Below the pieces are notes generated by a model. That model ran no database searches. It was given only the letters and a program-made list of their open reading frames with translations, and was not told where the DNA came from. Source: Pelagibacteraceae bacterium (GTDB lineage Bacteria; Pseudomonadota; Alphaproteobacteria; Pelagibacterales; Pelagibacteraceae). Taken from it: a DNA stretch of 64,000 nt. The stretch covers positions 8,317 to 72,316 of the forward strand of contig PAFH01000001.1 of the NCBI GenBank assembly GCA_002704145.1, written 5' to 3'. This document shows positions 9,938 to 19,244 of this stretch, in pieces. A program made the translations under genes and the position numbers. The number at the start of each line of letters is the position of its first letter. Positions within the stretch are counted from its first letter, which is position 1.

Positions 9938-10207
9938 TTATATAAGTCCAAGAATTTTAGCTTTTTTAATTTCTCTAGTAAGTTTTTTTTGTTTACCACT
10001 AGATACAGATGTTATTTTAGAAGATAAAAGTTTATTGTTCTCTGAGATATATCTTTTTAATAAATTTATATTTTTATAATCAACGACTGGAGCATTTTTG
10101 ACTGAAAGAGGACACGACCTATTAAATCTTCCTTCAGATTTTTGGAACAGACTTAGTTTATTTAATGAACTGGAGTTTCTTTGAAATTTTTTTCCTTTTC
10201 TTTTCAT
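9938..10207 (-). CDS. rpsR: 30S ribosomal protein S18
   Basis: S18 pairs with S6 on the platform of the small subunit. This 89-residue version has the core YKNINLLKRYISENNKLLSSKIT and the basic KQKKLTREIKKAKILGL tail of S18. The N-terminus (residues 1-30) is an extended basic stretch containing one cysteine near residue 33 (SCPLS). The start abuts the rpsF stop. Confidence 0.97.
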   Translation of the reverse strand: MKRKGKKFQRNSSSLNKLSLFQKSEGRFNRSCPLSVKNAPVVDYKNINLLKRYISENNKLLSSKITSVSSGKQKKLTREIKKAKILGLI

Positions 10208-10531
10208 CTATTTTTCCTTTTTAAAATATTCGTTTTCTGTATCTAGATTTTTATATTTCACTAATAGGTGTCTTATAACTGAACTATCAATCTTTAATTT
10301 TTTGTTAATTTCATTTAGGGTTTCTTTATTGCCTTTAAATTTATAATGAATGTAAAAACCTTTGTTATATTTTTTAATTTTTGTTGCAAGGTTTAATAAT
10401 CCCCATTCCTCTATTTTTACAACTTTACCAGAATTACTGTTTATTATATCACTATATTTATCAGTAATTTTTTTCAGTTCGGACTTAGGCAGATCTTGCT
10501 TTACTACAAGAGTGTTTTCGTAAAAAGACAT
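10208..10531 (-). CDS. rpsF: 30S ribosomal protein S6
   Basis: The 107-residue ferredoxin-like protein carries the S6 features MSFYENTLVVKQDL at the N-terminus, the central KIEEWGLLNLATKIKKYNKG and the C-terminal VIRHLLVKY. It is the first gene of the rpsF-rpsR-rplI(-dnaB) minus-strand operon and is transcribed divergently from fabD. No recognisable S6:S18 leader motif was found in the 107-bp gap upstream. Confidence 0.97.
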   Translation of the reverse strand: MSFYENTLVVKQDLPKSELKKITDKYSDIINSNSGKVVKIEEWGLLNLATKIKKYNKGFYIHYKFKGNKETLNEINKKLKIDSSVIRHLLVKYKNLDTENEYFKKEK

Positions 10532-10586
10532 ATATTATTGTTAATTAATTAGCTTTTAAGTTCATATTGTAAAAAAAGTTTTATAC

Positions 10587-10592
10587 TATAAT
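10587..10592 (+). promoter_or_regulatory. Possible -10 element upstream of fabD
   Basis: A perfect TATAAT hexamer lies 46 bases before the fabD start codon in the rpsF-fabD divergent gap. No well-spaced -35 was found, and in DNA this AT-rich such a hexamer often occurs by chance, so this is only suggestive. Confidence 0.3.
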
Positions 10593-10638
10593 AGATATTT
10601 ATATCAATACTAATTATCGTTAAATAGATGGTAAATAT

Positions 10639-11577
10639 ATGAACGCAATACTCTTTCCAGGGCAAGGATCGCAAATTATAGGAATGGGATCTGAATTTTA
10701 TAACAATTTTCAAATTGTCAAAGAAATTTTTAATAAAGCCGATGACACATTAAACTATAAAATCTCAAAGATTATTTTAGATGGTCCTGATGAACAGTTA
10801 AACCTTACTCAAAATACTCAGCCAGCAATTCTTACAGTTAGCTTCTCAATTTTTTCGGTGCTTAAAAAAGAATTTAATTTTGATTTTAGTTCTACAAAAT
10901 ATTTCGCAGGACATTCCCTTGGCGAATATAGCGCTTTAGTCAGCTCAGAGTCTCTTGAGTTTAAAGATGCATTATTTCTTCTCTATGAAAGAGGTAAATC
11001 AATGCAAGAAGCTGTTCCAGTTGGGGAAGGAAGCATGATTGCTGTATTAGGTCTTAAGCTAAATGAATTAAATAATTATATTAAAGATATAAATACTAAG
11101 GGCGTTTGTGAAATAGCAAATGATAATGCTGAAGGACAAATAATAGTAAGCGGTGATAAAGATAGTATAAATTTGTTAATAAAAAAATTAAAAGAAAACA
11201 ATAAAAAAGCTATTCCATTAAATGTTAGCGCACCATTTCATTGTTCATTGATGAATTCTGCAGCTGAAAAAATGAGAGATAAGATTAATTCTATAAATTT
11301 TAAAAAACCGAATATAAGTTTAATTTCTAATGTTACATCTAAACCAGAAGAAAACCCAGAAAATATTAAAAATCTATTAATAAAACAAATTAGTTCTACG
11401 GTAAGATGGAGAGAAAGTATTATTCATATGTCTAACGAAAACGTAAATAATTTCATTGAAATTGGCCCTGGAAAAGTTTTAACGGGCATGGTTAAAAGGA
11501 CAATTAAAGATATTAATTGCTTTAGTATAAATTCAATAGATGATATGAAAAAAACCATTGATGAACATAAAAAATAA
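10639..11577 (+). CDS. fabD: Malonyl-CoA:ACP transacylase
   Basis: FabD loads malonyl groups onto acyl carrier protein for fatty-acid elongation. The 312 residues contain the N-terminal LFPGQGSQ, the nucleophile elbow GHSLGEYSAL (Ser93), the catalytic His in SAPFHCSLM near residue 202, and the C-terminal IEIGPGKVLTGM. It begins the plus-strand fabD-fabG-acpP group; the next gene starts inside its 3' end. Confidence 0.96.
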   Translation: MNAILFPGQGSQIIGMGSEFYNNFQIVKEIFNKADDTLNYKISKIILDGPDEQLNLTQNTQPAILTVSFSIFSVLKKEFNFDFSSTKYFAGHSLGEYSALVSSESLEFKDALFLLYERGKSMQEAVPVGEGSMIAVLGLKLNELNNYIKDINTKGVCEIANDNAEGQIIVSGDKDSINLLIKKLKENNKKAIPLNVSAPFHCSLMNSAAEKMRDKINSINFKKPNISLISNVTSKPEENPENIKNLLIKQISSTVRWRESIIHMSNENVNNFIEIGPGKVLTGMVKRTIKDINCFSINSIDDMKKTIDEHKK

Positions 11578-12292
11578 AAAAGTTATTATTACTGGTGCTA
11601 CAGGTGGAATAGGTAACAGCCTGGTAAAAAAATTTGTTGAAAATGGATCTAAAATTCTAGCAACAGGTACAAATGAGGATAAATTAAATAAACTTAAAAA
11701 TGATTTTACAGATATTCAAATTGAAAAATTTAATTTAGGAGAACATTCAAAAATTGAGTCTTTTATAGATATGGCAAACGATAAGTTAGGAGGTTTAGAT
11801 ATTTTGATAAATAACGCTGGCATAAATTTAGATAGTTTAACTATAAGGCTATCTGAAGAAAATTGGAAAAAGGTTTTAGATATAAATTTAACTTCAACTT
11901 TTTTGATGTGTAAATCAGCAATAAAAAAAATGATAAAAAATAAATCTGGAAAAATTATAAATATTACATCTATTGTTGGTCACACAGGAAATTTTGGACA
12001 AACAAATTATTCTGCATCTAAAGCAGGAATTGTTGCTTTTTCAAAAAGCTTAGCCTTAGAGTATGCAAAAAAAAATATTAACGTAAATTGTGTTTCTCCT
12101 GGTTTCATAAAAACCGAAATGACAGACAAAATTCCAGAAGAATATAAAGCAAAGTTAATAAACAGAATACCTGCAGGAGACTTAGGAACTGGAGACGATG
12201 TTTCAAATTGTGTAGCATTTTTAGCTTCAGATATGGCTAATTACATTAATGGTGAAACCATTCATGTTAATGGCGGAATGTATATGGCTTGA
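11561..12292 (+). CDS. fabG: 3-oxoacyl-ACP reductase
   Basis: FabG reduces beta-ketoacyl-ACP with NADPH. It is a short-chain dehydrogenase of 243 residues with the TGATGGIG cofactor loop near residue 11, the NNAG motif, the catalytic serine in NITSIVG, and the YSASK pair. The end, INGETIHVNGGMYM, is typical of FabG. I chose the ATG at 11561, which overlaps fabD by 17 bases; a TTG one codon earlier (11558) is also in frame. Confidence 0.95.
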   Translation: MNIKNKKVIITGATGGIGNSLVKKFVENGSKILATGTNEDKLNKLKNDFTDIQIEKFNLGEHSKIESFIDMANDKLGGLDILINNAGINLDSLTIRLSEENWKKVLDINLTSTFLMCKSAIKKMIKNKSGKIINITSIVGHTGNFGQTNYSASKAGIVAFSKSLALEYAKKNINVNCVSPGFIKTEMTDKIPEEYKAKLINRIPAGDLGTGDDVSNCVAFLASDMANYINGETIHVNGGMYMA

Positions 12293-12347
12293 CAATTCTA
12301 TCTAATAATTTATGAAGAAAACATCATAAACATAATAAAGGTAATTA

Positions 12348-12590
12348 ATGTCAAACGATATAAAACCAAAAATTAAAAAGATTGTTGCAGATCATTTAGG
12401 TATCGAAGAGGAAAAGGTGACAGAAGAGGCAAGTTTTATTGATGATCTTGGAGCAGATAGTTTAGATACTGTTGAATTAGTTATGGCTTTCGAGGAAGAG
12501 TTTGGGTCTGAAATTTCTGATAGTGAAGCTGAAAAAATTTTAACAGTTGGTGACGCAATAAAATTTATTGAAAGCAAATCAAATCAATAG
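12348..12590 (+). CDS. acpP: Acyl carrier protein
   Basis: This acidic 80-residue protein carries growing acyl chains on a 4'-phosphopantetheine attached to Ser38 in the [18 protein letters not shown] motif. Helix I ([10 protein letters not shown]) and the C-terminal helix (VGDAIKFIE) match ACP. An AAAGGT Shine-Dalgarno-like sequence lies about 6 bases before the ATG, one of the clearer ones in the window. The usual next genes, fabF and mltG, are not here; gmk follows after 17 bases. Confidence 0.97.
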   Translation: MSNDIKPKIKKIVADHLGIEEEKVTEEASFIDDLGADSLDTVELVMAFEEEFGSEISDSEAEKILTVGDAIKFIESKSNQ

Positions 12591-12607
12591 ATTTTATAAT
12601 AATTATT

Positions 12608-13204
12608 ATGAGTCACGACTCAAATAATATAATGGTCATATTGTCTTCTCCATCTGGCGCAGGCAAAACTACGATTACAAAAAAGATACAACAAAAATAT
12701 CAATCATTTAAAATTTCAGTTTCGCACACAACAAGAAAACCTAGGCCGAATGAAGTTGATGGTATCGATTATCATTTTGTTACAAACGAAGAGTTTAATA
12801 AATTAATTAAAGAGGGACAATTTTATGAATACGCAAAAATATTTGATAATTATTATGGAACAAATAAAAAGAACGTCGACGAGCTATTTAAAAAAAATGA
12901 TGTAATTTTTGATATAGATTGGCAGGGGAATAAACAATTATCTAAGTTTAAAAACTTAAAATTAATTAAGATATATTTAATTCCACCCAATAAAGATGAA
13001 TTAAAAAAAAGACTTATTAGCAGAAATCAAGACTCCACAGAAGAGGTACAAAGAAGGTTTAAGGCATTTGACAAAGATATAAAATATTGGAGTGATTATG
13101 ATTATATTATTATAAATGAAAATTTAGAAAATTGTTATAAACAAATTGAAAAGATTATTTCTTTACATAAATCAAACTTCACAGATAATTTTCAAAAATC
13201 CTAG
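12608..13204 (+). CDS. gmk: Guanylate kinase
   Basis: Gmk phosphorylates GMP to GDP. The 198 residues have the P-loop SPSGAGKTT near residue 14, the GMP-binding SVSHTTRKPRPNEVDGIDYHF, the FDIDWQG core segment and the RRFKAF lid region. The 3' end overlaps the convergent rsmA by 26 bases, the largest tail-to-tail overlap in the window. Confidence 0.96.
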   Translation: MSHDSNNIMVILSSPSGAGKTTITKKIQQKYQSFKISVSHTTRKPRPNEVDGIDYHFVTNEEFNKLIKEGQFYEYAKIFDNYYGTNKKNVDELFKKNDVIFDIDWQGNKQLSKFKNLKLIKIYLIPPNKDELKKRLISRNQDSTEEVQRRFKAFDKDIKYWSDYDYIIINENLENCYKQIEKIISLHKSNFTDNFQKS

Positions 13205-13964
13205 TCATTTCGTAATACAATTCTGGTTTTATTTCTGATGGTCGTAATTTCAAATCTAAATTTTTAATGGGTTCTAATTGATTTATCTTAAATATCTTTT
13301 TTACACTTTTATTAATCATTTTTCTTTTATTTGAGAATAAAATATTAGTGATTTTTTCAAGATTTTCAATTTTGTTAATTTTTATTTTATTCAATTTAGG
13401 CTTTAATTGGAGAACACAGGAAATAATTTTTGGTCTTGGAAAAAAACAATTTGGTGAAACATAAAATTTGTTAGTTGCTATTAATCTATAATTTGTAAGT
13501 ATAGATAGTCTTCCATAGTGTTTAGAATTAAATTTTCCTATTATTCTTTCAGACATTTCTCTTTGAAACATAAGAATCAAGCTTATATATTTAGGAGGCC
13601 AATCCCTGAACTTTATTAATTTAACTAAAATTTGAGAGGAAATATTATAGGGCAAGTTACCGAAAATAATTGTATTATTTTTAATTTTTTTTTCAATTTC
13701 AAAATTTAAAATATCTTTATTAAATATTTCAATATTCTTGTAATTTGAATATTTTAGTTTTAATTGCTTAAAAAGTAAAAAATCCTTTTCTATAAGTATA
13801 ATTGATTTGGGCTTGTGTTTAAGAATTTCATCTGTCAACGCGCCTTTTCCTGGACCAATCTCAATTATATTTCTATTATTTATCTTTGTAAGTCCTACAA
13901 TTTTCTTTATGATATTTAAATCTATTAAAAAATTTTGACCTAAAGATTTTTTTGCATAATTCAT
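13179..13964 (-). CDS. rsmA: 16S rRNA (adenine1518/1519-N6)-dimethyltransferase
   Basis: RsmA (KsgA) dimethylates two adjacent adenosines in helix 45 of 16S rRNA. The 261 residues show the N-terminal KKSLGQNFL, SAM motif I IIEIGPGKGALT, and the N6-adenine methyltransferase motif NLPYNISS. The LMFQREMSERI segment is also characteristic. Start and stop of neighbouring pdxA overlap by one base, continuing the lptF-to-rsmA operon. Confidence 0.96.
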   Translation of the reverse strand: MNYAKKSLGQNFLIDLNIIKKIVGLTKINNRNIIEIGPGKGALTDEILKHKPKSIILIEKDFLLFKQLKLKYSNYKNIEIFNKDILNFEIEKKIKNNTIIFGNLPYNISSQILVKLIKFRDWPPKYISLILMFQREMSERIIGKFNSKHYGRLSILTNYRLIATNKFYVSPNCFFPRPKIISCVLQLKPKLNKIKINKIENLEKITNILFSNKRKMINKSVKKIFKINQLEPIKNLDLKLRPSEIKPELYYEMTRIFENYL

Positions 13965-14929
13965 TAGATCTTTGTCTTAATAAATTTGATACACTGAAGT
14001 AGACTAGAAGAATCAGCTTTGTTTTTTCCAATTAGGTCTACTGCTGGGCCATGGTCTGGGGAAGCTCGTAAATAATCTAAACCTAAAGTGATATTAATTG
14101 CATCAAACTTAAATAAAGTTTTAAATGGTGATAAAACTTGGTCATGATACATCCCAACTATTACATCGAATTTTTTATAATTCTGAATAAAAATAGTATC
14201 TGTAACAAGCGGTCCATAAATTTTTAATCCTTTTTTTTTTAATCTTTTTATTGCAGGCAATATATATCTAATTTCCTCTGAACTTTTATTAAACTCACTG
14301 TTGTGTGGATTAAGTCCAAGAATTCCAATTTTTGGTTTGAATTTGAATAATTTTTTGAATTCCTTATTTAAGGATATTATTTTTTTATATATGAAAGATA
14401 TACTTATATTTTTTGGGACATCATTTATTCTTATATGTGTAGTCAAGGGTACTACTGATAATTTTTTATTATGTAGAAACATTACTTCAGTCGATTTTTT
14501 AACTTTGCATTTTGAGGCAAAAAATTCAGTAACCCCAATTTTATTAGACTTTTTAATTAATTTTTTATCTATAGGGCAATTAATAATTGCTTTTGCGAAT
14601 TTATTTTTTACTAAAAAATGTGCTTTTTCTAAAGATCTCAACACATATTTAGATGACTCTTTCAAACTTACCTTAAAAGGATTTTTATACTTTATAGGAA
14701 TATCTATAATATTTAAATTATTTGTTAAAAGTTTATCGTTAAGATTCGTTATTTTATCAACTTGTAACTTAATACCAATTTTTTTAAATTGATTTAAAAA
14801 TAAATTATAATTAGCTATAAAATATAAGTTTTTTCTTGTGCTATAATTTAATTTTTTCCAAACTTTATAAATAATTTCTGAATTTATACTGTTAGGATCG
14901 CCACCAACTATAATTATCTTTTTATTCAT
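13964..14929 (-). CDS. pdxA: 4-hydroxythreonine-4-phosphate dehydrogenase
   Basis: PdxA oxidises 4-phosphohydroxy-threonine in the deoxyxylulose-5-phosphate-dependent route to vitamin B6. The 321 residues contain the metal-binding histidines in VPLTTHIRI, GMYHDQVLSPFK and RASPDHGPAVD, plus the GDPNSIN N-terminus and ILGLNPHNSE. It sits between surA and rsmA, a widely conserved proteobacterial order, with an 8-base overlap with surA. Confidence 0.94.
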   Translation of the reverse strand: MNKKIIIVGGDPNSINSEIIYKVWKKLNYSTRKNLYFIANYNLFLNQFKKIGIKLQVDKITNLNDKLLTNNLNIIDIPIKYKNPFKVSLKESSKYVLRSLEKAHFLVKNKFAKAIINCPIDKKLIKKSNKIGVTEFFASKCKVKKSTEVMFLHNKKLSVVPLTTHIRINDVPKNISISFIYKKIISLNKEFKKLFKFKPKIGILGLNPHNSEFNKSSEEIRYILPAIKRLKKKGLKIYGPLVTDTIFIQNYKKFDVIVGMYHDQVLSPFKTLFKFDAINITLGLDYLRASPDHGPAVDLIGKNKADSSSLLQCIKFIKTKI

Positions 14930-15854
14930 TGAATTGTATCAAAGTTGTATTTTTAATTTTTGAAAGATAACTACTAGAAAACAAACTTAATAAATCATTT
15001 CTTTTTTTATTTATTATCCTAATTTTTATTTCTTCTACATTAGACTTATTTACTTCTATATTTCTTTTATCTAATAATTTGATAAACGTGGCTGTGTCTG
15101 CTTGCATTATAGGATTAGATATATCTCCAATGTTCATTTTTTTAAGTTCATTGAGAAATAAGTTAGATAATGATTGTGAAGAAATCCATCCAATATTTCC
15201 ACCCTCGAGAGATGTCATAGATGAACTATACTTAATCGCAGTATCTTTAAAGCCTATTTGGTTTATTTGATTAGCAATATCCTCTATCTTTTTTTTATCT
15301 TTTATATTCTTTTCTAATAAGATTTCTATTTCAGCTATTTTGTATTCAACAGATTTTTTTTGATTTGAAATGATTTCATTTAGTTCTTTATCTATACTTT
15401 TTTCGTCTAACTGAATTTTTTCGCTATAAAAATTATAAATAAATTTTTGCCAAGCAAATTCTATTTCGATACTTTCTAAAAATAAATCGTAGCTTAATTG
15501 ATTATCTTCAAAAATTTTTTTTAAACCATTTTGGTCTGTCTTATAGCTAGAAGCAAGTTTATCTAAATGATTTATTACAGCCTTATCATTTGGCAAAACG
15601 TTAAACTTTGTAATTTCGTCTTTTTTAAGTTTGGAATTTATCAAAAAATTTAAAGCTTCACTTTTAGATTTATTTACATTCAATTGATTAAGTTCTTTAC
15701 TACTTAATATTAGAACAGTTTTTATTCTATTTTTAAGCTCATAAGATGTAATTATTTGATTTCCTACATTAACTATAATTTTATTTTGAATTGAACTCCA
15801 AGAATTACTTAAATGAAAAATAATTGAGATTAATAGAAAAAGGAAGACTTTCAT
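14922..15854 (-). CDS. surA: SurA-like periplasmic chaperone / peptidyl-prolyl isomerase
   Basis: SurA escorts unfolded outer-membrane proteins, including LptD, across the periplasm. The 310-residue protein has a signal peptide (about residues 1-20, ending near SNSWS), a SurA N-domain with INSKLKKDEITKF near residue 90, and a parvulin-type segment including EGGNIGWISSQSLSNLF near residues 215-235. E. coli SurA has two parvulin domains; only one is apparent here, as in many alphaproteobacterial versions. It abuts lptD (one-base overlap). Confidence 0.85.
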   Translation of the reverse strand: MKVFLFLLISIIFHLSNSWSSIQNKIIVNVGNQIITSYELKNRIKTVLILSSKELNQLNVNKSKSEALNFLINSKLKKDEITKFNVLPNDKAVINHLDKLASSYKTDQNGLKKIFEDNQLSYDLFLESIEIEFAWQKFIYNFYSEKIQLDEKSIDKELNEIISNQKKSVEYKIAEIEILLEKNIKDKKKIEDIANQINQIGFKDTAIKYSSSMTSLEGGNIGWISSQSLSNLFLNELKKMNIGDISNPIMQADTATFIKLLDKRNIEVNKSNVEEIKIRIINKKRNDLLSLFSSSYLSKIKNTTLIQFNE

Positions 15855-18166
15855 TAATTAAAAGAAGGTGTATTTATATCTCCAAATGGTATTAAAGTAA
15901 TTTTAAACATTAAGGTGTCCTCAGGCTCTAACTCTGAATCGTTATAAAATTCTCTTCTATAAACTAGTCCAGCTCTTAGACAATCATTAGAGTATTCATA
16001 ACTAAGATCATAGTATTCTGCAGAGTTAGTAATTAAGTTTCTTTTGGTTTCAGCTGAAAAGAGTCCATATTTATTTCTTGAAAAATCAACTTTTCCTTTA
16101 AAATATTCTTGATTACCTATATGTTCTTTCTCTTCTAAATAACTAAAGTTGAATTTAATTGGATCAAAATTCAAATTAGCCCCCAATTCATTATAATTAA
16201 GTTGTTCAAAGTTTTGATCTAAAGCAAAGTTATGATTAAGAGCTATATTTTTATTTAAGTCTAATTTTGAGGAGCCTACTACATCAGAAAATCTTTGATC
16301 TAAACTTGATGAAGATGGCATGTTTTTATTCTCTTGTTCATTAATGATTTGAGCTATAGAAAAATCTAGTTTTTTTGTAGGAGTTTTTATCTCATAATCA
16401 AATCCTAAAGTCGTACTTAATCCATTTCCTAAGTTTTTATTTGTGTTTAGTCTATCCAGTTTAAAAGCATTAGTACTGTTAAGTCTGGTTTTTGCAGTTT
16501 CTTTTCTCATACTGCCTGGAGCGTATCTGATTAGCATCTTTGGAGATAATAATTGTTTTAGGCCACTTGCACTATCTTTATAAAGATCCATCTTACTTAG
16601 ATATCCAATAGCACCAAATAATTCATTTGTTGTATTATCCTTGAATATTTCAGTATTTTTCGCTTCATAATTAACATTTCTTAATTTACCTAAAAATCTT
16701 CCAATTAGGCCGTTTGAAAAACTGAATTCCTTATGTTTCCAATCTATATCGTTAATAAAAAACTTAGTTAGTTTATTAGTTTCATAATTGTGAACAACTA
16801 AATTAGTTTGTAAATCAGCATATCCAAATTTATTACTACTAAAGAGATTTTTATCTAAAATAATGTCAGGCAAGATATACTCATACTCGTCATTTTTATT
16901 GGTTTCGGTCAAATCTTCAAATAAGCTAGCTTTTAAACCTACGAAAAGATCATCATTTTCATGTGAAAAACTAAGAGAATTTTCTAAAACTTCTTTTTCA
17001 TAATCTATCAAATCTCTTTTAATTTTATAAAGTTTAAGATATTTTTTATTAGAAACTCTTTGTAAAGATACCGTTAATTCATTATCTGAGTTTGCTTGTC
17101 CTTGAAATTTTTTTACAAATTGAGAAAAGAAATGATTTTTGTTACCACTTTTTTTAGTATTACTTGTATTTTTGTAACCTTCGGTAAAACCAAAATCTAA
17201 AATTAGGTTAGAATTTTTATAAGCTTGCCGATATTCTCCAAGAAAGAGCGGATGTTCGGAAGTAAAAAATCTACTATTTAATGTAAAATCTTTATCTTGT
17301 CTAATATCCCAAAAATAAGGAACCTCTAATCCCGAACCTAAATTTTTTGTATCTGAGAATGAAGGGGGTAAAAAACCTGATCTTCGATCTACAGAAGGAT
17401 CTGGATGTGATAATTTAGGTAAATAAAATATAGGTAAGTCATATATCTTAATAACAGCATTATCGTAAAATATTGTCTTTTTCTTTTTGTCATGTTTCAT
17501 TTTACTAGCTTGTAAAGACCAAGGAGGACATTTGTCTTCTTTTCGATAATCACACAAAGTAAAAATACTTTTTGTAAATTCGTTAACTTGACTGTCTATT
17601 TTAACAGTATTAGCAAATATACGTGGTTTATTGGATTGATTTATTTTGAAATTATCTTGATTCATAAAAGCTTTTATATCTGTACCAATAATTTCCCTTT
17701 TTTCTTCATCTATATAAAGTTGAGAAAAATTGTAAGAATTATCTTTAGAGTCAATAATTTTTATTTTTCCGATAGATCTAAAAAAATTTTTTTTGGTAGA
17801 ATACTCAAAATTATCTAAATAGATAATATTATTTTCTAAATCTTTTAATACTGCATTATCTCCAGACTTAATTAATTTATTTTGGTTGTCGAAAATTATA
17901 TTTTCTCCAGTTAGAAAATACCCTTCAGAGGTAGTAATACTAGTAGGCCCTTTACTAAATAAATATTCTATGTCTTTCTTATATTCTGCATTATCTGATT
18001 TTAAAACATTATTTTCATCATCTGTGGCAATTACGTTACGTTTAAAAGTAGTTGTGCCACTTTTTTTATCAATTGTAATTTCTGATGACTTGATATTAAG
18101 ATTTTCTGCCTTCAATGACTGAAAACATATTATGAATAAAAAAATTAAAATAATTTTATTTTTCAT
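15854..18166 (-). CDS. lptD: LPS-assembly outer-membrane protein LptD
   Basis: LptD is the outer-membrane barrel that places lipopolysaccharide in the outer leaflet. The 770 residues comprise a signal peptide (residues 1-20), an N-terminal OstA/LptA-like beta-jellyroll (about 25-180, with repeated GDNAVLKDLENN-type strands), and a long C-terminal beta-barrel. The barrel start has the conserved LPIFYLPKLSHPDPSVDRRS. Its position next to surA, lptF and lptG supports the call. The start overlaps the lptG end by 11 bases. Confidence 0.92.
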   Translation of the reverse strand: MKNKIILIFLFIICFQSLKAENLNIKSSEITIDKKSGTTTFKRNVIATDDENNVLKSDNAEYKKDIEYLFSKGPTSITTSEGYFLTGENIIFDNQNKLIKSGDNAVLKDLENNIIYLDNFEYSTKKNFFRSIGKIKIIDSKDNSYNFSQLYIDEEKREIIGTDIKAFMNQDNFKINQSNKPRIFANTVKIDSQVNEFTKSIFTLCDYRKEDKCPPWSLQASKMKHDKKKKTIFYDNAVIKIYDLPIFYLPKLSHPDPSVDRRSGFLPPSFSDTKNLGSGLEVPYFWDIRQDKDFTLNSRFFTSEHPLFLGEYRQAYKNSNLILDFGFTEGYKNTSNTKKSGNKNHFFSQFVKKFQGQANSDNELTVSLQRVSNKKYLKLYKIKRDLIDYEKEVLENSLSFSHENDDLFVGLKASLFEDLTETNKNDEYEYILPDIILDKNLFSSNKFGYADLQTNLVVHNYETNKLTKFFINDIDWKHKEFSFSNGLIGRFLGKLRNVNYEAKNTEIFKDNTTNELFGAIGYLSKMDLYKDSASGLKQLLSPKMLIRYAPGSMRKETAKTRLNSTNAFKLDRLNTNKNLGNGLSTTLGFDYEIKTPTKKLDFSIAQIINEQENKNMPSSSSLDQRFSDVVGSSKLDLNKNIALNHNFALDQNFEQLNYNELGANLNFDPIKFNFSYLEEKEHIGNQEYFKGKVDFSRNKYGLFSAETKRNLITNSAEYYDLSYEYSNDCLRAGLVYRREFYNDSELEPEDTLMFKITLIPFGDINTPSFN

Positions 18167-19244
18167 TAATTTGTAATATTCCTATTGAGCTAAATAAACC
18201 AATTACAGCGACAGGTATCCAAGCTGCTAAAGAGAGAGAAACCCTGTCAGTTTGTCCTAAAGCTAATGATAAGTCTTTAAAATAGTATACAGCTACACAA
18301 GCTATAAGACCTACAAGAATAAAGGTGAAATTATTTGATGTTCTTAAAGTATTCATAGTCAGAATAGAAGCTAAGGCTGTCATCATGAATAAAAAGAAAG
18401 GAAGAGATAACATAGTGTTTAAGCTTTGATCTAAATAAGCTTTATTATAGCCGCGATTTTGTAAATCATTATAGTTTAAAATTAAATCTAAGAATGACAT
18501 CGCGTCAAAATTTTTAAATAAACTATTAATTTTTATTTGGTCATATTTTGAATATACCTTTAATTCATCGAGGTTTTTTTCCTCAGGAATTCCTTGATCA
18601 ATTTTTACTACTCTAACTTTAAATAAAGACCATTGATTTTTTGAAATATCTGCAATTTCAGAGTAAACCTTACGCTTTAAATTATAATCTTTATCTAAAT
18701 CAAATATAGTTATTTTTCGAAGAATATTTCTATTTATTTCATCAGCAGAAATTATACGATATCCGTTCTTCAAATTTTCTTTTGTCCACAAACCATTCTT
18801 ATTGATTGCCACTAAATGATCTATATCTCTAGAATATTCAGATTTGGTCAGCTCGTAATATTTAACCATCGTTGAAGTAAAAGGATTAATTGTGAATAAT
18901 ACAAGCCAACCAAAAACAAAAGATGTTAAAGCAAGAATAAAAAATATTCTAAAGTTCGAATAGCCGTAAACTTTCAGTGTTAGCAAATCTCTACTATTTC
19001 TTAAATTTAACAAAAACCATAAACTAGAAATAAAAATTATAAAAGGTAGCATCTTGATTATTAAACTTGGAATAAAAAGTGCGGTTAATTTTAAAGGAAT
19101 AAATACAGTCACACCTAAATTTTTGAAAAATTCTATTTCTTCAAACAAATTTAGTATTAAAACAAAACAGTAAAAAATAAGTGTAACTTTAAAAATTGTT
19201 TTAAAAAAAGTAAACAATAAATATCTTAGTAAAATTTTATTCAT
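18156..19244 (-). CDS. lptG: LPS export ABC transporter permease LptG
   Basis: One of two permeases of the LptB2FG complex that extracts LPS from the inner membrane. The 362 residues show the YjgP/YjgQ layout: three N-terminal helices (about residues 10-125), a periplasmic beta-jellyroll domain (about 130-260), and three C-terminal helices. Family features include LLNLRNSRDLLTLKVYGYS and the penultimate-helix proline-rich start LNTMLSLPFFLF. The start overlaps lptF by 4 bases. Confidence 0.92.
   Translation of the reverse strand: MNKILLRYLLFTFFKTIFKVTLIFYCFVLILNLFEEIEFFKNLGVTVFIPLKLTALFIPSLIIKMLPFIIFISSLWFLLNLRNSRDLLTLKVYGYSNFRIFFILALTSFVFGWLVLFTINPFTSTMVKYYELTKSEYSRDIDHLVAINKNGLWTKENLKNGYRIISADEINRNILRKITIFDLDKDYNLKRKVYSEIADISKNQWSLFKVRVVKIDQGIPEEKNLDELKVYSKYDQIKINSLFKNFDAMSFLDLILNYNDLQNRGYNKAYLDQSLNTMLSLPFFLFMMTALASILTMNTLRTSNNFTFILVGLIACVAVYYFKDLSLALGQTDRVSLSLAAWIPVAVIGLFSSIGILQINEK

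Noticed and set aside
14301..14792. Long open frame on the plus strand opposite pdxA
   Set aside because: The minus-strand pdxA is a clear full-length match with catalytic residues; the plus frame has no recognisable motif and is a shadow of AT-rich sequence.
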